A DNA stretch of 64,000 nt from Pseudomonas putida (GCF_001636055.1 NZ_CP011789.1:2542001-2606000), one strand, 5' to 3'. Positions 26,750-35,909 are shown, numbered from the stretch's first letter. Notes: generated by a model not told the origin, from the sequence alone. Program-made: numbers and translations.

Positions 26750-27898
26750 TCAGCGCAGGTCCTTGACCATCCTTTCCAGCGTTTCCAGCACGGCGCCTGC
26801 CAGTGCCTTGGAGCGTGCGCCAGACCAGCCGCAGCGGGCATCGGGGTTGTCGTCGTGGTCCTTGAACGGCATTTCCAAGGTCAGCGACAAGCAGTCGTAA
26901 GTCTGCCCGACCGCATTGCAGGCCAGCGTCATGTTCGCTTGGCCAGGCTGGTCGCGGGTGTAGCCATGGACGGTCTGGAAGTCCTTGGTCACGCTGCACA
27001 GGGTGCTGCGAAACTGCTCCTCCAGCCTGGCGATGCGCGGTGTGTAGCCGGGGTTGCCTTCGCAGGCTGCGGTGAACACATGGGGTATTTCCTCGTCGCC
27101 GTGCACATCGATGAAGGCATCGACGCCGTGCAGTTTCATCTGGCTCTGGGCGAAGAACACTTCCGGGCTCAGCTCGACGCTCGCATCCTGCCAGGCGCGG
27201 TTGAGGTCCTTGCCCTTGAAGTTGGTGCGCAGGTGGCCGAGAAAGGCGCCATCAGGGTTCATGTTGGGAATCAGGTACAGGTCAGCTTCGGCAAGCAGGC
27301 GCTGGAGCGTCGCGTCGTTGCCTTCGAGACGGTCGATCACGCCTTCCATGAACCACTCGGCCATGTGCTCGCCGGGGTGCTGCTGGGCGATCAGCCACAG
27401 CTTGCGCTTTGCGCCTGTGCCTTTGCTGGCGCGCAGCAGCGGAATGTCGCGGCCCTGGACGCTACGTCCACTGGCCAGCAACTCGACGCCGGGAATCTTC
27501 AGCGCGCGCTCGATCAACTGGTTGTGGCGTGCGCGCGGATAGGGCTCGAAGTAGGCGAACCAGGCCTCTGGCTGCTCGGCCGTGAAATCGAACGCCAGGG
27601 CTTTGCCGTCGAAGCTGCTGGGGACGCGGAACCAGTTCTGCTGGTCGTACGACGCCACGGCGTGGTAGCCGTCCCAAGCGTTCTTGTAGGAGGACTCATG
27701 GGCGTTGTCGAGGCTGAAGCGGTGGGTCTGCCCCAGCGTCAGGCCGCTCACCTTGAAATGGAACCACTGGAAGTGGCCGCTATTGGTGTCGGGACGGATG
27801 GCCAGGCGCACCAGGCGCGGGTCACTGGCATCCAGTACCTGGATATTGCCGGAATCGAAATCGCAGTCGATCTGCAGTGGGGACAGCGTCACGGTCAT
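26750..27898 (-). CDS. M14-family zinc carboxypeptidase (cytosolic carboxypeptidase-like)
   Basis: 382 aa without signal peptide. An N-terminal beta domain (residues 1-125, IDCDFDSGNIQVLDASDP) precedes the M14 catalytic domain. Zinc ligands come from QQHPGEHMAEW (HxxE) and the later DVHGDE histidine; NMNPDGAFLGHLRTN carries the substrate-binding Asn/Arg, and the catalytic Glu is in SLTLEMPFKD. The two-domain form matches the bacterial relatives of eukaryotic cytosolic carboxypeptidases that trim C-terminal glutamates. The bacterial substrate is unknown. It is convergent with the pilus operon. Confidence 0.93.
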   Translation of the reverse strand: MTVTLSPLQIDCDFDSGNIQVLDASDPRLVRLAIRPDTNSGHFQWFHFKVSGLTLGQTHRFSLDNAHESSYKNAWDGYHAVASYDQQNWFRVPSSFDGKALAFDFTAEQPEAWFAYFEPYPRARHNQLIERALKIPGVELLASGRSVQGRDIPLLRASKGTGAKRKLWLIAQQHPGEHMAEWFMEGVIDRLEGNDATLQRLLAEADLYLIPNMNPDGAFLGHLRTNFKGKDLNRAWQDASVELSPEVFFAQSQMKLHGVDAFIDVHGDEEIPHVFTAACEGNPGYTPRIARLEEQFRSTLCSVTKDFQTVHGYTRDQPGQANMTLACNAVGQTYDCLSLTLEMPFKDHDDNPDARCGWSGARSKALAGAVLETLERMVKDLR

Positions 27899-28004
27899 TG
27901 CCAGACTCCTGTGGCTTTGTTGTGACGCTACTGTAGCTCAACGACAGGTGGGGTGTCTGTGCTGGCCCCTCACGCAACAAGCCCTCGCGCGCAGCGCTGG
28001 CGTA

Positions 28005-28520
28005 TCAGCCGAGCAGGCCGAAGGCGATCAATGCGGCAACGCCCAGGCCGACGGCGATCGCACACCCACCCATCGAGAGTGCTGCGCGGCCATTGCGATA
28101 TCCGCCATCCTGGCCCAACTGGCGGGCTGGAGCCAGCAGGCTGCGCCAGCACCATTCGGTCTGCTCGAAGGCCTGCAGATGCTCTGGTGCGGCGTCCAGC
28201 CAGCGACGGAAGTCGATGCGTTCGCAGGTGGTCGCTTCCGGGCTTTGCAGGCGTACGTACCATTGCCCGGCAATGCTGGCCAGCGGTTCGCTACGCGGTA
28301 GTGCGCTTTGCAGGGCCTGGAAGAGATGGCGTTCGACGGTCAGCAGGGGCAGGTCGAGACGGGCAGCAATGTCAGCGATGCCGAGCTGGTCGAGGCGGCT
28401 GAGCAGAAACACCTGCTGAACCCGGCGCGGCAAGCGCTTGAGGCCATGCAGCAGCGCGTCTTCGGTAGGCGTATGGACGACTTGCGGGCCATGCTCGAGG
28501 GGCAGCAGCAGACGGGTCAT
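28005..28520 (-). CDS. Fusion of sigma-70 region 4 with a FecR-like N domain and a C-terminal membrane helix
   Basis: 171 aa. Residues about 20-75 (ALLHGLKRLPRRVQQVFLLSRLDQLGIADIAARL) read as region 4 of an ECF sigma factor of the FecI type. Residues about 80-130 (GQWYVRLQSPEATTCERIDFRRWLDAAPEHLQAFEQTEWCWRSL) match the N-terminal DUF4880 domain of FecR-like anti-sigma regulators. The C terminus is one hydrophobic helix. Sigma region 2, needed to bind the -10, is missing. I chose the ATG at 28520 because AAGGAG lies 6 bases before it; an upstream in-frame Met at 28559 is less likely. A Fur-like box lies about 70 bp upstream, so iron control is likely. The function is unknown. Confidence 0.75.
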   Translation of the reverse strand: MTRLLLPLEHGPQVVHTPTEDALLHGLKRLPRRVQQVFLLSRLDQLGIADIAARLDLPLLTVERHLFQALQSALPRSEPLASIAGQWYVRLQSPEATTCERIDFRRWLDAAPEHLQAFEQTEWCWRSLLAPARQLGQDGGYRNGRAALSMGGCAIAVGLGVAALIAFGLLG

Positions 28521-28588
28521 GGACGGCTCCTTGCGCGAGAAGAGGGGGAGAGGGGGCATCCTCCCTGATGCGCAGGCAGCTTAATCTT

Positions 28589-28607
28589 AACGAGATTGAT
28601 TCTCAAG
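28589..28607 (-). promoter_or_regulatory. Fur-box-like palindrome upstream of the sigma4-FecR-N fusion
   Basis: On the minus strand the sequence is CTTGAGAATCAATCTCGTT, an imperfect palindrome (GAGAAT/ATCTC) close to Fur boxes seen in front of FecI-type sigma genes. It lies about 70 bp before the ATG at 28520. Confidence 0.5.
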
Positions 28608-28712
28608 TGCTGTTTGCGCAAAACGCTGCAACACGCATTCACGAATTGACACACCTTTGCTATCATCGCGGCCATTCAATGCGGTAACCCTTCTTCATTA
28701 GCCTGAAGAGCC

Positions 28713-28828
28713 AAAAAAAATGACCCGGCAAAAAAACCGGGTCAAAAACCGTGATTAGCCTGATGAGGAGATAATCTGAGCGCCCGACCTGAGGGCTCCA
28801 GGTTATCCAGCGGGTCTCGCGACCTGCT
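28713..28828 (-). ncRNA. prrF: PrrF-family iron-responsive small RNA
   Basis: The minus strand from about 28828 carries GGTCGCGAGACC near the 5' end and the conserved PrrF pairing core CTCCTCATCAGGCTAATCA. It ends in an intrinsic terminator, GACCCGG-loop-CCGGGTC followed by ATTTTTTTT ending at 28713. The length of about 116 nt fits PrrF. PrrF RNAs, made when iron is scarce, block translation of iron-containing enzymes such as SodB, succinate dehydrogenase and aconitases. A single copy is present in this window; P. putida-type genomes usually carry a second copy elsewhere. The 5' end is estimated from the -10. Confidence 0.88.
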
Positions 28829-28834
28829 GAGTGC

Positions 28835-28863
28835 AATAATAATCGTTATCATTTGCAAGTCAA
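28835..28863 (-). promoter_or_regulatory. prrF promoter with overlapping Fur box
   Basis: On the minus strand, TTGACT (28863-28858), 16 bases, then TATTAT (28841-28836) forms a sigma-70 promoter. The Fur-box sequence AATGATAACGATTATTATT (28853-28835) lies across the spacer and -10, so Fe-Fur should block transcription when iron is plentiful. Confidence 0.85.
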
Positions 28864-28961
28864 ATGATTTTTCTGTCCTTCAGAAAAATAATTTCCTGTG
28901 CGCTTCCTCTGTCCGGCAACCGGGCAATGTTCATTACCCGGCCATCACGTACTCCCGTCTC

Positions 28962-29261
28962 TCATAGCCCCTGTGGCGCTTGCCGTTGCTCCAGCATCGC
29001 GCGGGCCATGTTCACCATATGCATCAGTGCGAACAGCACCTCTCGGGTCGTGCCCTGTTGGTGGCTACCGGTTTGCTGTGCCGTGGCGGCTGCGCAGCGT
29101 AACAAGGCCAAAGCGTGCGCGTTGGCCTGCTCGGGGGAGACCTCGTCGCGCAGCCGCCAGGGCACGCTGTCGATGCTGGTGTGCGGGGGTGTTGGGTTGA
29201 GGTAGTAGTCGAGCGCGCGACGCGCAGCTTCGCCGTCCAAATCCTTTTCTGGATGTGTCAT
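28962..29261 (-). CDS. DUF6124/DUF3077-like small protein
   Basis: 99 aa. The ARRALDYYLNP motif and the Ala-rich helical C-terminal half (ALALLRCAAATAQQTG...LFALMHMVNMARAML) match a small-protein family common and multicopy in Pseudomonas, of unknown function. The ATG at 29261 is preferred over 29270 because an AGGA is correctly spaced from it. It is divergent from the PrtR-like regulator, and its 3' end lies about 100 bp upstream of the prrF promoter. Confidence 0.7.
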   Translation of the reverse strand: MTHPEKDLDGEAARRALDYYLNPTPPHTSIDSVPWRLRDEVSPEQANAHALALLRCAAATAQQTGSHQQGTTREVLFALMHMVNMARAMLEQRQAPQGL

Positions 29262-29400
29262 CGGTTTCATCCTGTTACCTGTTGAGCGTGATAGGGAAAT
29301 CAGTACACTCGAATACTAATACGAAAAGTACTCATGACTATCAGATTAATAATACAATATGTGTATTGAGCGCTGATGGGCAGTCCGTATCGTGCGGGCG

Positions 29401-30060
29401 ATGGAAAAATGGATCGCGCTGGTCAAGCAAAGGATGCGAGAGCTGGGGCTTTCGCAGGAGCAACTCGCCGAACGCGTTGGGGTGACCCAGGGCGGTGTTG
29501 GCCATTGGCTGCGCGGCACTCGCCAGCCGAAGGTGGGCATGATGAACCAGGTCCTGCAGGCCCTGGGCATGGCGCACCTGCATGTTTCGCTGCGCATGGT
29601 ACGCATTGACCAACTGGCCGAACGCAATGGCACCTATGCGGCCGAGGCAGGCGGGGATGACGACGACCTGCAGCAGTACATCATGTGCTTCCGCTACCCC
29701 GTGCTGGCCTGGACCGAGCTGGACGGGCCGTGGCCCGAGGGTTGCATTGTCTATGAGCAGACCGACTATGCGGCGCTGGGCAAAGCCTTCTGGTTGCCGG
29801 TCGAAGGCGACCTGATGAGCGCAGCGACCGGCCCCAGCGTGCCCGAGCAGATGCTGGTGCTGGTGGATCCGGGCGTGTCGGCGGCGCCAGGCAAGCTGGT
29901 GATCGCCAGACAGAAGGGCACCTCGGCGATGTTCCGGCAACTGGTCGAGGATGGCGGGCAGCGGTACCTCAAACCGTTGAACCCGACCTACCCGAAGCTG
30001 CTGTGCGGCGAGGATTTCGAAGTGCTGGGCGTGGTGGTGAGGTCGCACGGGCGGCATTGA
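29401..30060 (+). CDS. PrtR/CI-like XRE repressor with an S24 domain lacking protease residues
   Basis: 220 aa from ATG 29401 (an in-frame GTG at 29392 is possible). An N-terminal helix-turn-helix (KQRMRELGLSQEQLAERVGVTQGGVGHWLRG) is followed by an S24/LexA-type domain (FWLPVEGDLMSAA to the end). It closely resembles PrtR, which represses pyocin genes and is cleaved after RecA activation. In S24 peptidases the nucleophile is the Ser of GDSM; here residue 138 is Leu (GDLM). The general-base Lys in the ATFK-type strand is Arg179 (SAMFRQL). Self-cleavage therefore looks impossible. No phage or pyocin genes are adjacent. Confidence 0.85.
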   Translation: MEKWIALVKQRMRELGLSQEQLAERVGVTQGGVGHWLRGTRQPKVGMMNQVLQALGMAHLHVSLRMVRIDQLAERNGTYAAEAGGDDDDLQQYIMCFRYPVLAWTELDGPWPEGCIVYEQTDYAALGKAFWLPVEGDLMSAATGPSVPEQMLVLVDPGVSAAPGKLVIARQKGTSAMFRQLVEDGGQRYLKPLNPTYPKLLCGEDFEVLGVVVRSHGRH

Positions 30061-30123
30061 CCCCGCCCGGTGTTCCTGCAGGGGCGGCACACGGCCTACA
30101 AAGGTTCAAAATCGGCCAGTCTC

Positions 30124-30211
30124 CTGTGGGAGCGGGTTTACCCGCGAAAAAGACACCGCGCTGCCTGGCACGGGCTGCGCCCGTGTTCGCGGGACAAGCC
30201 CGCTCCCACAG
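30124..30211. repeat. REP palindrome pair
   Basis: CTGTGGGAGCGGGTTTACCC (from 30124) and its inverted partner GGGACAAGCCCGCTCCCACA (to 30210) face each other with about 40 bases between. They are typical Pseudomonas REP elements in convergent orientation, between the repressor gene and liuD. Confidence 0.9.
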
Positions 30212-30212
30212 G

Positions 30213-30301
30213 GGATTGGGCTGATCTTTAGATTTTGAGCAAGACAGTTGCTCCCACAGTGGATTGGGCTGGCCTTTGGATTTTGAACAAGACAGCTGCT
30301 C
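30213..30301. repeat. Two direct copies of a 41-bp sequence
   Basis: 30213-30253 and 30261-30301 both read GGATTGGGCT..., then CTTT.GATTTTGA.CAAGACAG.TGCTC, differing at a handful of bases. They sit between a REP pair and the liuD stop and probably arose by local duplication of REP-flanking sequence. Confidence 0.75.
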
Positions 30302-30312
30302 TTGTTGGGCCC

Positions 30313-32268
30313 TCAGCGCTCCTCCAGTTCCACCAGCACCGTCCCTTCGCTGACCATATCGCCCTCCTGGCAGAACAGCGCCTTCACTGTCCCCGCCTGC
30401 GGTGCACGAATACTGTGCTCCATCTTCATCGCCTCCAGCACTACCAGCGCTGTTCCGGCTTCCACCGCCTGGCCCGCTTCGACCAGCACGCGCACGATGC
30501 TGCCGTTCATTGGCGCGCCCAGACCGCCCTGATGGCTATGGCTGGCCTCGGCGGCGGCAATCGGATCGAACGCCGTGACCGCGTGCAGTTCGCCCGCCCA
30601 TTGCAGGTACAGCACCCCTTCGCGACGAATGGCCAGGTAGCGCCGACGCAGGCCATCCTGATCCTGAACCAAGTGCTCGCCGAGCAGTTGGAATGCCGAG
30701 GGCGCGCTGTTCTGCAGCGCCACGGCCTGGTCCTGACCGTCGCATGAAAGATGCAGGCTGCTGCGAGCTGGCAGGCCCAGGCGCAAGCCATTGTTGTGGG
30801 CCCAGGGCGAGTCACCGTCGTCTGCGCGCCGCTGTGGTGAGCCGCTCTGCAGCCAGGCTTCGGCAGCGGCTTGCCAGAACATCGCCGGGCGCTCGCCTGT
30901 GGCGGGCAGCAGCACCTCGTGATGACGACCAATGAAGCCGGTGTCCAGCTCGGCGGCGGCGAAGGCCGGATGGGCGAGTATGCGCCGCAGGAAGGCGATA
31001 TTGGTTTTCAAGCCGCCGATGGCGAACTCGTCGAGCATCGCCAGCAGGCGCAAACGCGCCTGTTCGCGATCCTGCCCCCAGGCGATCAGCTTGCCCAGCA
31101 TCGGGTCGTAGAACGGCGAGATCACATCGCCCTCGCTGACCCCGCTGTCGACCCGACGCCCTTCGCCTGGTGCCGACTCGCGGTACAGCGCCAGGGTGCC
31201 GGTGGCCGGCAGGAAGTCATTGGCCGGATCTTCCGCATACAGCCGCACCTCGATGGCATGGCCGACCAGCGGCACCTGCTCCTGGGTGATCGGCAATGCC
31301 TCGCCGCACGCTACACGGATCTGCCAGGCCACCAGGTCCAGCCCGGTGATCGCCTCGGTGACCGGGTGTTCGACCTGCAGGCGGGTGTTCATTTCCATGA
31401 AGAAGAACTCGCCGCGGGCATCGAGCAGGAACTCCACCGTGCCCGCACCGACATAACCGATCGCCTGGGCTGCGCGCACCGCAGCCTCGCCCATGGCTTG
31501 GCGCAGTTGCGCCGACAAGCCTGGAGCCGGTGCCTCTTCGACAACCTTCTGATGGCGACGCTGGATAGAGCAGTCACGCTCGTTGAGATACAGGCAGTGG
31601 CCGTGTTGGTCGGCGAACACCTGGATTTCCACGTGCCGAGGCTTGAGCACGTACTTTTCCACCAACATCCGTGCATCGCCGAACGACGACTGCGCCTCGC
31701 GCTGTGCCGAGGCCAGAGCGTCGGCCAGCTCGCTCTCTTGCTCGACCACCTTCATGCCCTTGCCGCCCCCGCCGGCACTGGCCTTGAGCAGCACCGGATA
31801 ACCAATGCGCTCGGCAGCGGCATGGAAGGTCCCCAGGTCCTGGGCGTCCCCGTGGTAGCCGGGCACCAGCGGCACCCCGGCAGCTTCCATCAGGGCCTTG
31901 GCCGCCGACTTGCTGCCCATGGCATCGATGGCGCTGGCCGGTGGGCCGAGGAAGATCAGCCCGGCCTGCTCGATGGCACGGGCAAAGCCTGCGTTCTCGG
32001 AAAGAAAACCGTAGCCGGGATGAATCGCCTGTGCACCACTGGCCTTGGCTGCAGCGATGAGCTTGTCGATCACCAGGTAGCTGTCGGCGGCCTTGGTGCC
32101 GCCCAGGTCGACGCGGATATCGGCCTCGCGGCTGTGCCGGGCGTCACGGTCGGTGGCGCTGTGCACCGCGACGGTGGTCAGGCCCATGGCCTTGGCGGTA
32201 CGCATCACCCGGCAGGCGATCTCGCCGCGGTTGGCGACCAGCAGGGTGGTCAGCGTGGGGTGGCTCAT
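30313..32268 (-). CDS. liuD: Methylcrotonyl-CoA carboxylase, biotin-carrying alpha subunit
   Basis: 651 aa with biotin carboxylase (ATP-grasp; N-terminal LLVANRGEIACRVMRTAKAMG, FLEKYV-type region MLVEKYVLKPRHVEIQVF, EMNTRLQVEHPVTE) and a C-terminal biotinyl domain with the EAMKMEH lysine. It carboxylates biotin for 3-methylcrotonyl-CoA in leucine breakdown. Its ATG overlaps the liuC stop by 4 bases, and it is last in the liuABCD unit. No liuE (HMG-CoA lyase) follows; a REP/repeat region does. Confidence 0.95.
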   Translation of the reverse strand: MSHPTLTTLLVANRGEIACRVMRTAKAMGLTTVAVHSATDRDARHSREADIRVDLGGTKAADSYLVIDKLIAAAKASGAQAIHPGYGFLSENAGFARAIEQAGLIFLGPPASAIDAMGSKSAAKALMEAAGVPLVPGYHGDAQDLGTFHAAAERIGYPVLLKASAGGGGKGMKVVEQESELADALASAQREAQSSFGDARMLVEKYVLKPRHVEIQVFADQHGHCLYLNERDCSIQRRHQKVVEEAPAPGLSAQLRQAMGEAAVRAAQAIGYVGAGTVEFLLDARGEFFFMEMNTRLQVEHPVTEAITGLDLVAWQIRVACGEALPITQEQVPLVGHAIEVRLYAEDPANDFLPATGTLALYRESAPGEGRRVDSGVSEGDVISPFYDPMLGKLIAWGQDREQARLRLLAMLDEFAIGGLKTNIAFLRRILAHPAFAAAELDTGFIGRHHEVLLPATGERPAMFWQAAAEAWLQSGSPQRRADDGDSPWAHNNGLRLGLPARSSLHLSCDGQDQAVALQNSAPSAFQLLGEHLVQDQDGLRRRYLAIRREGVLYLQWAGELHAVTAFDPIAAAEASHSHQGGLGAPMNGSIVRVLVEAGQAVEAGTALVVLEAMKMEHSIRAPQAGTVKALFCQEGDMVSEGTVLVELEER

Positions 32269-33077
32269 GGGCGAGGTTCCTTGTCGACAGGCTGCCAGGC
32301 GGGGCGGCGTTTTTCCAGGAAGGCGCTCAGGCCCTCCTGGCCTTCGGGGCTGACGCGAATGCGGGCGATGGCGTTCTCGGTGTAACGGCGCAGGGCAGGG
32401 CTCAGCTCGCCATCGTCTACCTCGCGCAGCAGGTCCTTGGTGGCACGCAGGGCCTGCGGGCTGTTGAGCAGCAGGTTGTCGATCCAGGCCTGGACCTGGC
32501 TGTCCAGTTCGCTGGCGGGGTACACCTCGGCCAGCAGGCCCAGTTCGCGGGCGCGCGCACCGCTGAAGCGCTCGGCGGTCAGGGCATAGCGGCGGGCGGC
32601 ACGCTCACCGATGGCCTTGACCACGAACGGACTGATCACCGCCGGTGCCAGGCCGATGCGTACCTCCGAAAGACACAGCTGTGCGTCCTCGGTGCCGATG
32701 GCCATGTCGCAGCAACTGATCAGGCCCAGCGCTCCACCGAATGCGGCGCCCTGGACCACTGCCAGGGTCGGCGTCTTCAGGCGATGCAACGCATACATCA
32801 ACTCGCCCAGTTCATGGGCGTCGTCCAGGTTGGTATTGAAATCCAGCTGGGCCGACTGCTGCATCCAGGCCAGGTCTGCACCGGCGCTGAAGTGCCGGCC
32901 ACGGCCACGCAGGAGGACGAAGCGCAGGCTGGCGTCTTCGCCCAGTCGGTCAATGGCAACGATCAGTTCGCGAATCATCTGGGCGTTGAAGGCGTTGTTC
33001 TTGCCTTCCCGGCTCAGCCACAGGGTGGCGAAGCCGCGAGGATCCTTTATCACTTCGAGGGTGGCAAAATCGCTCAT
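32265..33077 (-). CDS. liuC: 3-methylglutaconyl-CoA hydratase (enoyl-CoA hydratase family)
   Basis: 270 aa of the crotonase fold. The oxyanion-hole segments are RHFSAGADLAWMQ and VQGAAFGGALGLISCCD, and the following region has the acidic residue positions of LiuC/AUH enzymes. It hydrates 3-methylglutaconyl-CoA to HMG-CoA. It lies 3 bases after liuB and overlaps liuD, so the genes are tightly coupled. Confidence 0.93.
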   Translation of the reverse strand: MSDFATLEVIKDPRGFATLWLSREGKNNAFNAQMIRELIVAIDRLGEDASLRFVLLRGRGRHFSAGADLAWMQQSAQLDFNTNLDDAHELGELMYALHRLKTPTLAVVQGAAFGGALGLISCCDMAIGTEDAQLCLSEVRIGLAPAVISPFVVKAIGERAARRYALTAERFSGARARELGLLAEVYPASELDSQVQAWIDNLLLNSPQALRATKDLLREVDDGELSPALRRYTENAIARIRVSPEGQEGLSAFLEKRRPAWQPVDKEPRP

Positions 33078-33080
33078 GGG

Positions 33081-34688
33081 TCACATCCGGAAAATGCCGA
33101 AGCGGCTCTGTTCGATCGGGGCGTTCAGCGCGGCGGACAAGGCAAGGCCCAGCACTTCACGGGTTTGCGCCGGGTCGATGACGCCGTCATCCCACAGCCG
33201 GGCGCTGGAGTAGTAGGGGTGGCCCTGGCGCTCGTACTGGTCGAGGATCGGCTGCTTGAGCTTCTTCTCGTCATCGGCGCTGAACACTTCGCCACTGCGT
33301 TCACTCTGCTCGCGCTTGACCTGGGCCAGCACGCCGGCGGCCTGTTCGGCGCCCATCACGCCGATCCGCGCGTTGGGCCACATCCACAAGAAGCGCGGAT
33401 CGTAGGCGCGCCCGCACATGCCGTAGTTGCCAGCACCGAAGCTGCCGCCGATGATCACCGTGAACTTCGGCACCTGGGCGCAGGCTACCGCGGTCACCAG
33501 CTTGGCGCCGTGCTTGGCGATGCCGCCTTCCTCGTATTTCTTGCCGACCATGAACCCTGTGATGTTCTGCAGGAACAACAGCGGGATGCCGCGCTGGCAG
33601 GCCAGTTCGATGAAATGTGCGCCTTTTTGCGCGGCTTCAGCGAAGAGGATGCCGTTGTTGGCCAGGATCGCCACCGGATAGCCGTGCAGGTGAGCGAAAC
33701 CGCACACCAGGGTGGTGCCGAACAGGGCCTTGAATTCATCGAACACCGAACCGTCGACCAGCCGCGCGATCACCTCGCGCACGTCGAACGGTTGCTTGGC
33801 GTCAGCCGGGACCACGCCATACAGCTCTTCTGCGCCATACAACGGAGCAACCGGCGCCTGGCATTGCAGCTTGCCCAGCTTATGCCAGTTGAGGTTGGCG
33901 ACGCTGCGCCGGGCGATAGCCAGGGCGTGTTCATCGTTGTCGGCGTAGTGGTCGGCCACACCGCTGGTGCGGCAATGCACGTCGGCGCCGCCCAGCTCTT
34001 CGGCGCTCACCACCTCGCCGGTGGCGGCTTTCACCAGCGGCGGGCCGGCGAGGAAGATGGTCGCCTGCTGGCGCACCATGATCGCCTCGTCGGCCATGGC
34101 CGGCACATAGGCGCCACCTGCGGTGCACGAGCCCATCACCACGGCGATCTGCGGGATCCCCAGAGCGCTCATGTTGGCCTGGTTGAAGAAGATCCGCCCG
34201 AAGTGCTCGCGGTCGGGGAACACCTCGTCCTGGCGCGGCAGGTTGGCGCCGCCGGAGTCGACCAGGTAGATGCACGGCAGGCGGTTCTGCAGGGCGATGG
34301 TCTGCGCGCGCAGGTGTTTCTTCACGGTCAGCGGGTAGTAGGAGCCGCCTTTGACCGTGGCGTCGTTGGCCACGATCATGCACTCGACCCCTTCGACGCG
34401 GCCGATGCCGGCGATGACGCCTGCTGCCGGTACGTCTTCGCCATACACCTCATGGGCGGCGAGCTGGCCGATCTCGAGAAACGCCGAGCCCGGGTCGAGC
34501 AGGCGGTCGATGCGCTCGCGCGGCAGCAACTTGCCACGCGAAGTGTGGCGCTGCTGGGCCTTGGGCCCGCCGCCCTGGCTGACCTGGGCCAGCAGGGTGC
34601 GCAGGGCATCGACCTGTTCGAGCATGGCCGCGCTGTTGCTGGCGAACTCCGCCGAGCGCGGGTTGATCTGGGTGTGCAAGGTAGCCAT
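33081..34688 (-). CDS. liuB: Methylcrotonyl-CoA carboxylase, carboxyltransferase beta subunit
   Basis: 535 aa, the standard length. Carboxyltransferase features include [52 protein letters not shown] and the C-terminal [31 protein letters not shown]. It transfers the carboxyl group from biotin on LiuD to 3-methylcrotonyl-CoA. It follows liuA by 19 bases. Confidence 0.96.
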   Translation of the reverse strand: MATLHTQINPRSAEFASNSAAMLEQVDALRTLLAQVSQGGGPKAQQRHTSRGKLLPRERIDRLLDPGSAFLEIGQLAAHEVYGEDVPAAGVIAGIGRVEGVECMIVANDATVKGGSYYPLTVKKHLRAQTIALQNRLPCIYLVDSGGANLPRQDEVFPDREHFGRIFFNQANMSALGIPQIAVVMGSCTAGGAYVPAMADEAIMVRQQATIFLAGPPLVKAATGEVVSAEELGGADVHCRTSGVADHYADNDEHALAIARRSVANLNWHKLGKLQCQAPVAPLYGAEELYGVVPADAKQPFDVREVIARLVDGSVFDEFKALFGTTLVCGFAHLHGYPVAILANNGILFAEAAQKGAHFIELACQRGIPLLFLQNITGFMVGKKYEEGGIAKHGAKLVTAVACAQVPKFTVIIGGSFGAGNYGMCGRAYDPRFLWMWPNARIGVMGAEQAAGVLAQVKREQSERSGEVFSADDEKKLKQPILDQYERQGHPYYSSARLWDDGVIDPAQTREVLGLALSAALNAPIEQSRFGIFRM

Positions 34689-34707
34689 GGACGCCAGTTC
34701 CTTGTGC

Positions 34708-35871
34708 TCAGCGGGTTTCGTTGAACAATTCGCGGCCGATCAGCATCCGGCGGATTTCGCTGGTGCCGGCACCGATCTCGTAGAGCTTGGCATCGCGCAG
34801 CAGGCGCCCGGCCGGGAACTCGTTGATGTAGCCGTTGCCGCCGAGGATCTGGATCGCTTCCAGGGCCATCTGCGTGGCGCGCTCGGCGGTGTAGAGGATC
34901 ACCCCGGCGGCGTCCTTGCGCGTGGTCTCGCCACGGTCGCAGGCCTGGGCTACGGCATAGAGGTAGGCGCGGCTGGCGTTGAGCTGGGTGTACATGTCGG
35001 CGATCTTGCCCTGGATCAGCTGGAACTCGCCGATGCTCTGGCCGAACTGCTTGCGATCGTGGATGTAGGGCACCACGAGGTCCATGCAGCTCTGCATGAT
35101 GCCGGTCGGTCCGCCCGAGAGCACCACGCGCTCGTAGTCCAGGCCGCTCATCAGCACGCGCACACCGCCGTTGAGCTGGCCGAGGATGTTTTCTTCCGGC
35201 ACTTCCACGCCATCGAAGAACAGCTCGCAGGTGTTGGAGCCACGCATGCCCAGCTTGTCGAACTTGTTGCTGCGCGAGAAGCCCTTCCAGTCACGTTCGA
35301 CGATGAATGCGCTGATGCCGTGCGGGCCCTTGTCCAGGTCGGTCTTGGCGTAGATCACGTAGGTGTTGGCGTCGGGGCCGTTGGTGATCCAGGTCTTGCT
35401 GCCGTTGAGTACGTAGCGGTCGCCGCGTTTCTCGGCGCGCAGTTTCATCGACACCACGTCGGAGCCGGCATTGGGCTCGCTCATGGCCAGGGCGCCGATG
35501 TGCTCACCGCTGATCAGCTTGGGCAGGTACTTGAGCTTCTGCTCATGGGTGCCGTTGCGGTTGATCTGGTTGACGCAGAGGTTGGAATGGGCGCCGTAGG
35601 AGAGTGCCACCGAGGCCGAGGCACGGCTGATCTCTTCCATCGACACCACATGGGCCAGGTAGCCCAGGCCCGCGCCGCCGTACTCCTCGGAAACAGTGAT
35701 GCCCAGCAGGCCCATGTCGCCGAACTTGCGCCACATGTCGGCGGGGAACAGATTGTCGTGGTCGATCTGCGCCGCGCGCGGGGCGAGTTCGGCGGCAGCG
35801 AAGGTGCGCACCTGGTCGCGGAGCATGTCGATGGTCTCGCCCAGGGCGAAGTTCAGGCTGGGGTAATGCAT
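34708..35871 (-). CDS. liuA: Isovaleryl-CoA dehydrogenase
   Basis: 387 aa from ATG 35871 ([20 protein letters not shown]). The frame is open further upstream, but that part runs through a REP pair and is not coding. It is an acyl-CoA dehydrogenase with FAD-binding segments ([34 protein letters not shown]) and [15 protein letters not shown], which carries the catalytic Glu placed as in isovaleryl-CoA dehydrogenases. It oxidises isovaleryl-CoA to 3-methylcrotonyl-CoA. It is first gene of liuABCD, with LiuR-like sites about 150-215 bp upstream. Confidence 0.95.
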   Translation of the reverse strand: MHYPSLNFALGETIDMLRDQVRTFAAAELAPRAAQIDHDNLFPADMWRKFGDMGLLGITVSEEYGGAGLGYLAHVVSMEEISRASASVALSYGAHSNLCVNQINRNGTHEQKLKYLPKLISGEHIGALAMSEPNAGSDVVSMKLRAEKRGDRYVLNGSKTWITNGPDANTYVIYAKTDLDKGPHGISAFIVERDWKGFSRSNKFDKLGMRGSNTCELFFDGVEVPEENILGQLNGGVRVLMSGLDYERVVLSGGPTGIMQSCMDLVVPYIHDRKQFGQSIGEFQLIQGKIADMYTQLNASRAYLYAVAQACDRGETTRKDAAGVILYTAERATQMALEAIQILGGNGYINEFPAGRLLRDAKLYEIGAGTSEIRRMLIGRELFNETR

Positions 35872-35909
35872 GGGGGCACCTTGTTGTTCTTGAAATTCGA
35901 GGTACTGCA

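Noticed and set aside
28679..28760. The GACCCGG/CCGGGTC hairpin as a plus-strand terminator
   Set aside because: The T-tract is on the minus strand, and the sequence before it is the PrrF core, so it terminates prrF.
30124..30211. REP pairs considered as CRISPR repeats or transposon ends
   Set aside because: They are convergent palindromes in single pairs without regular spacers, transposase or target duplications.
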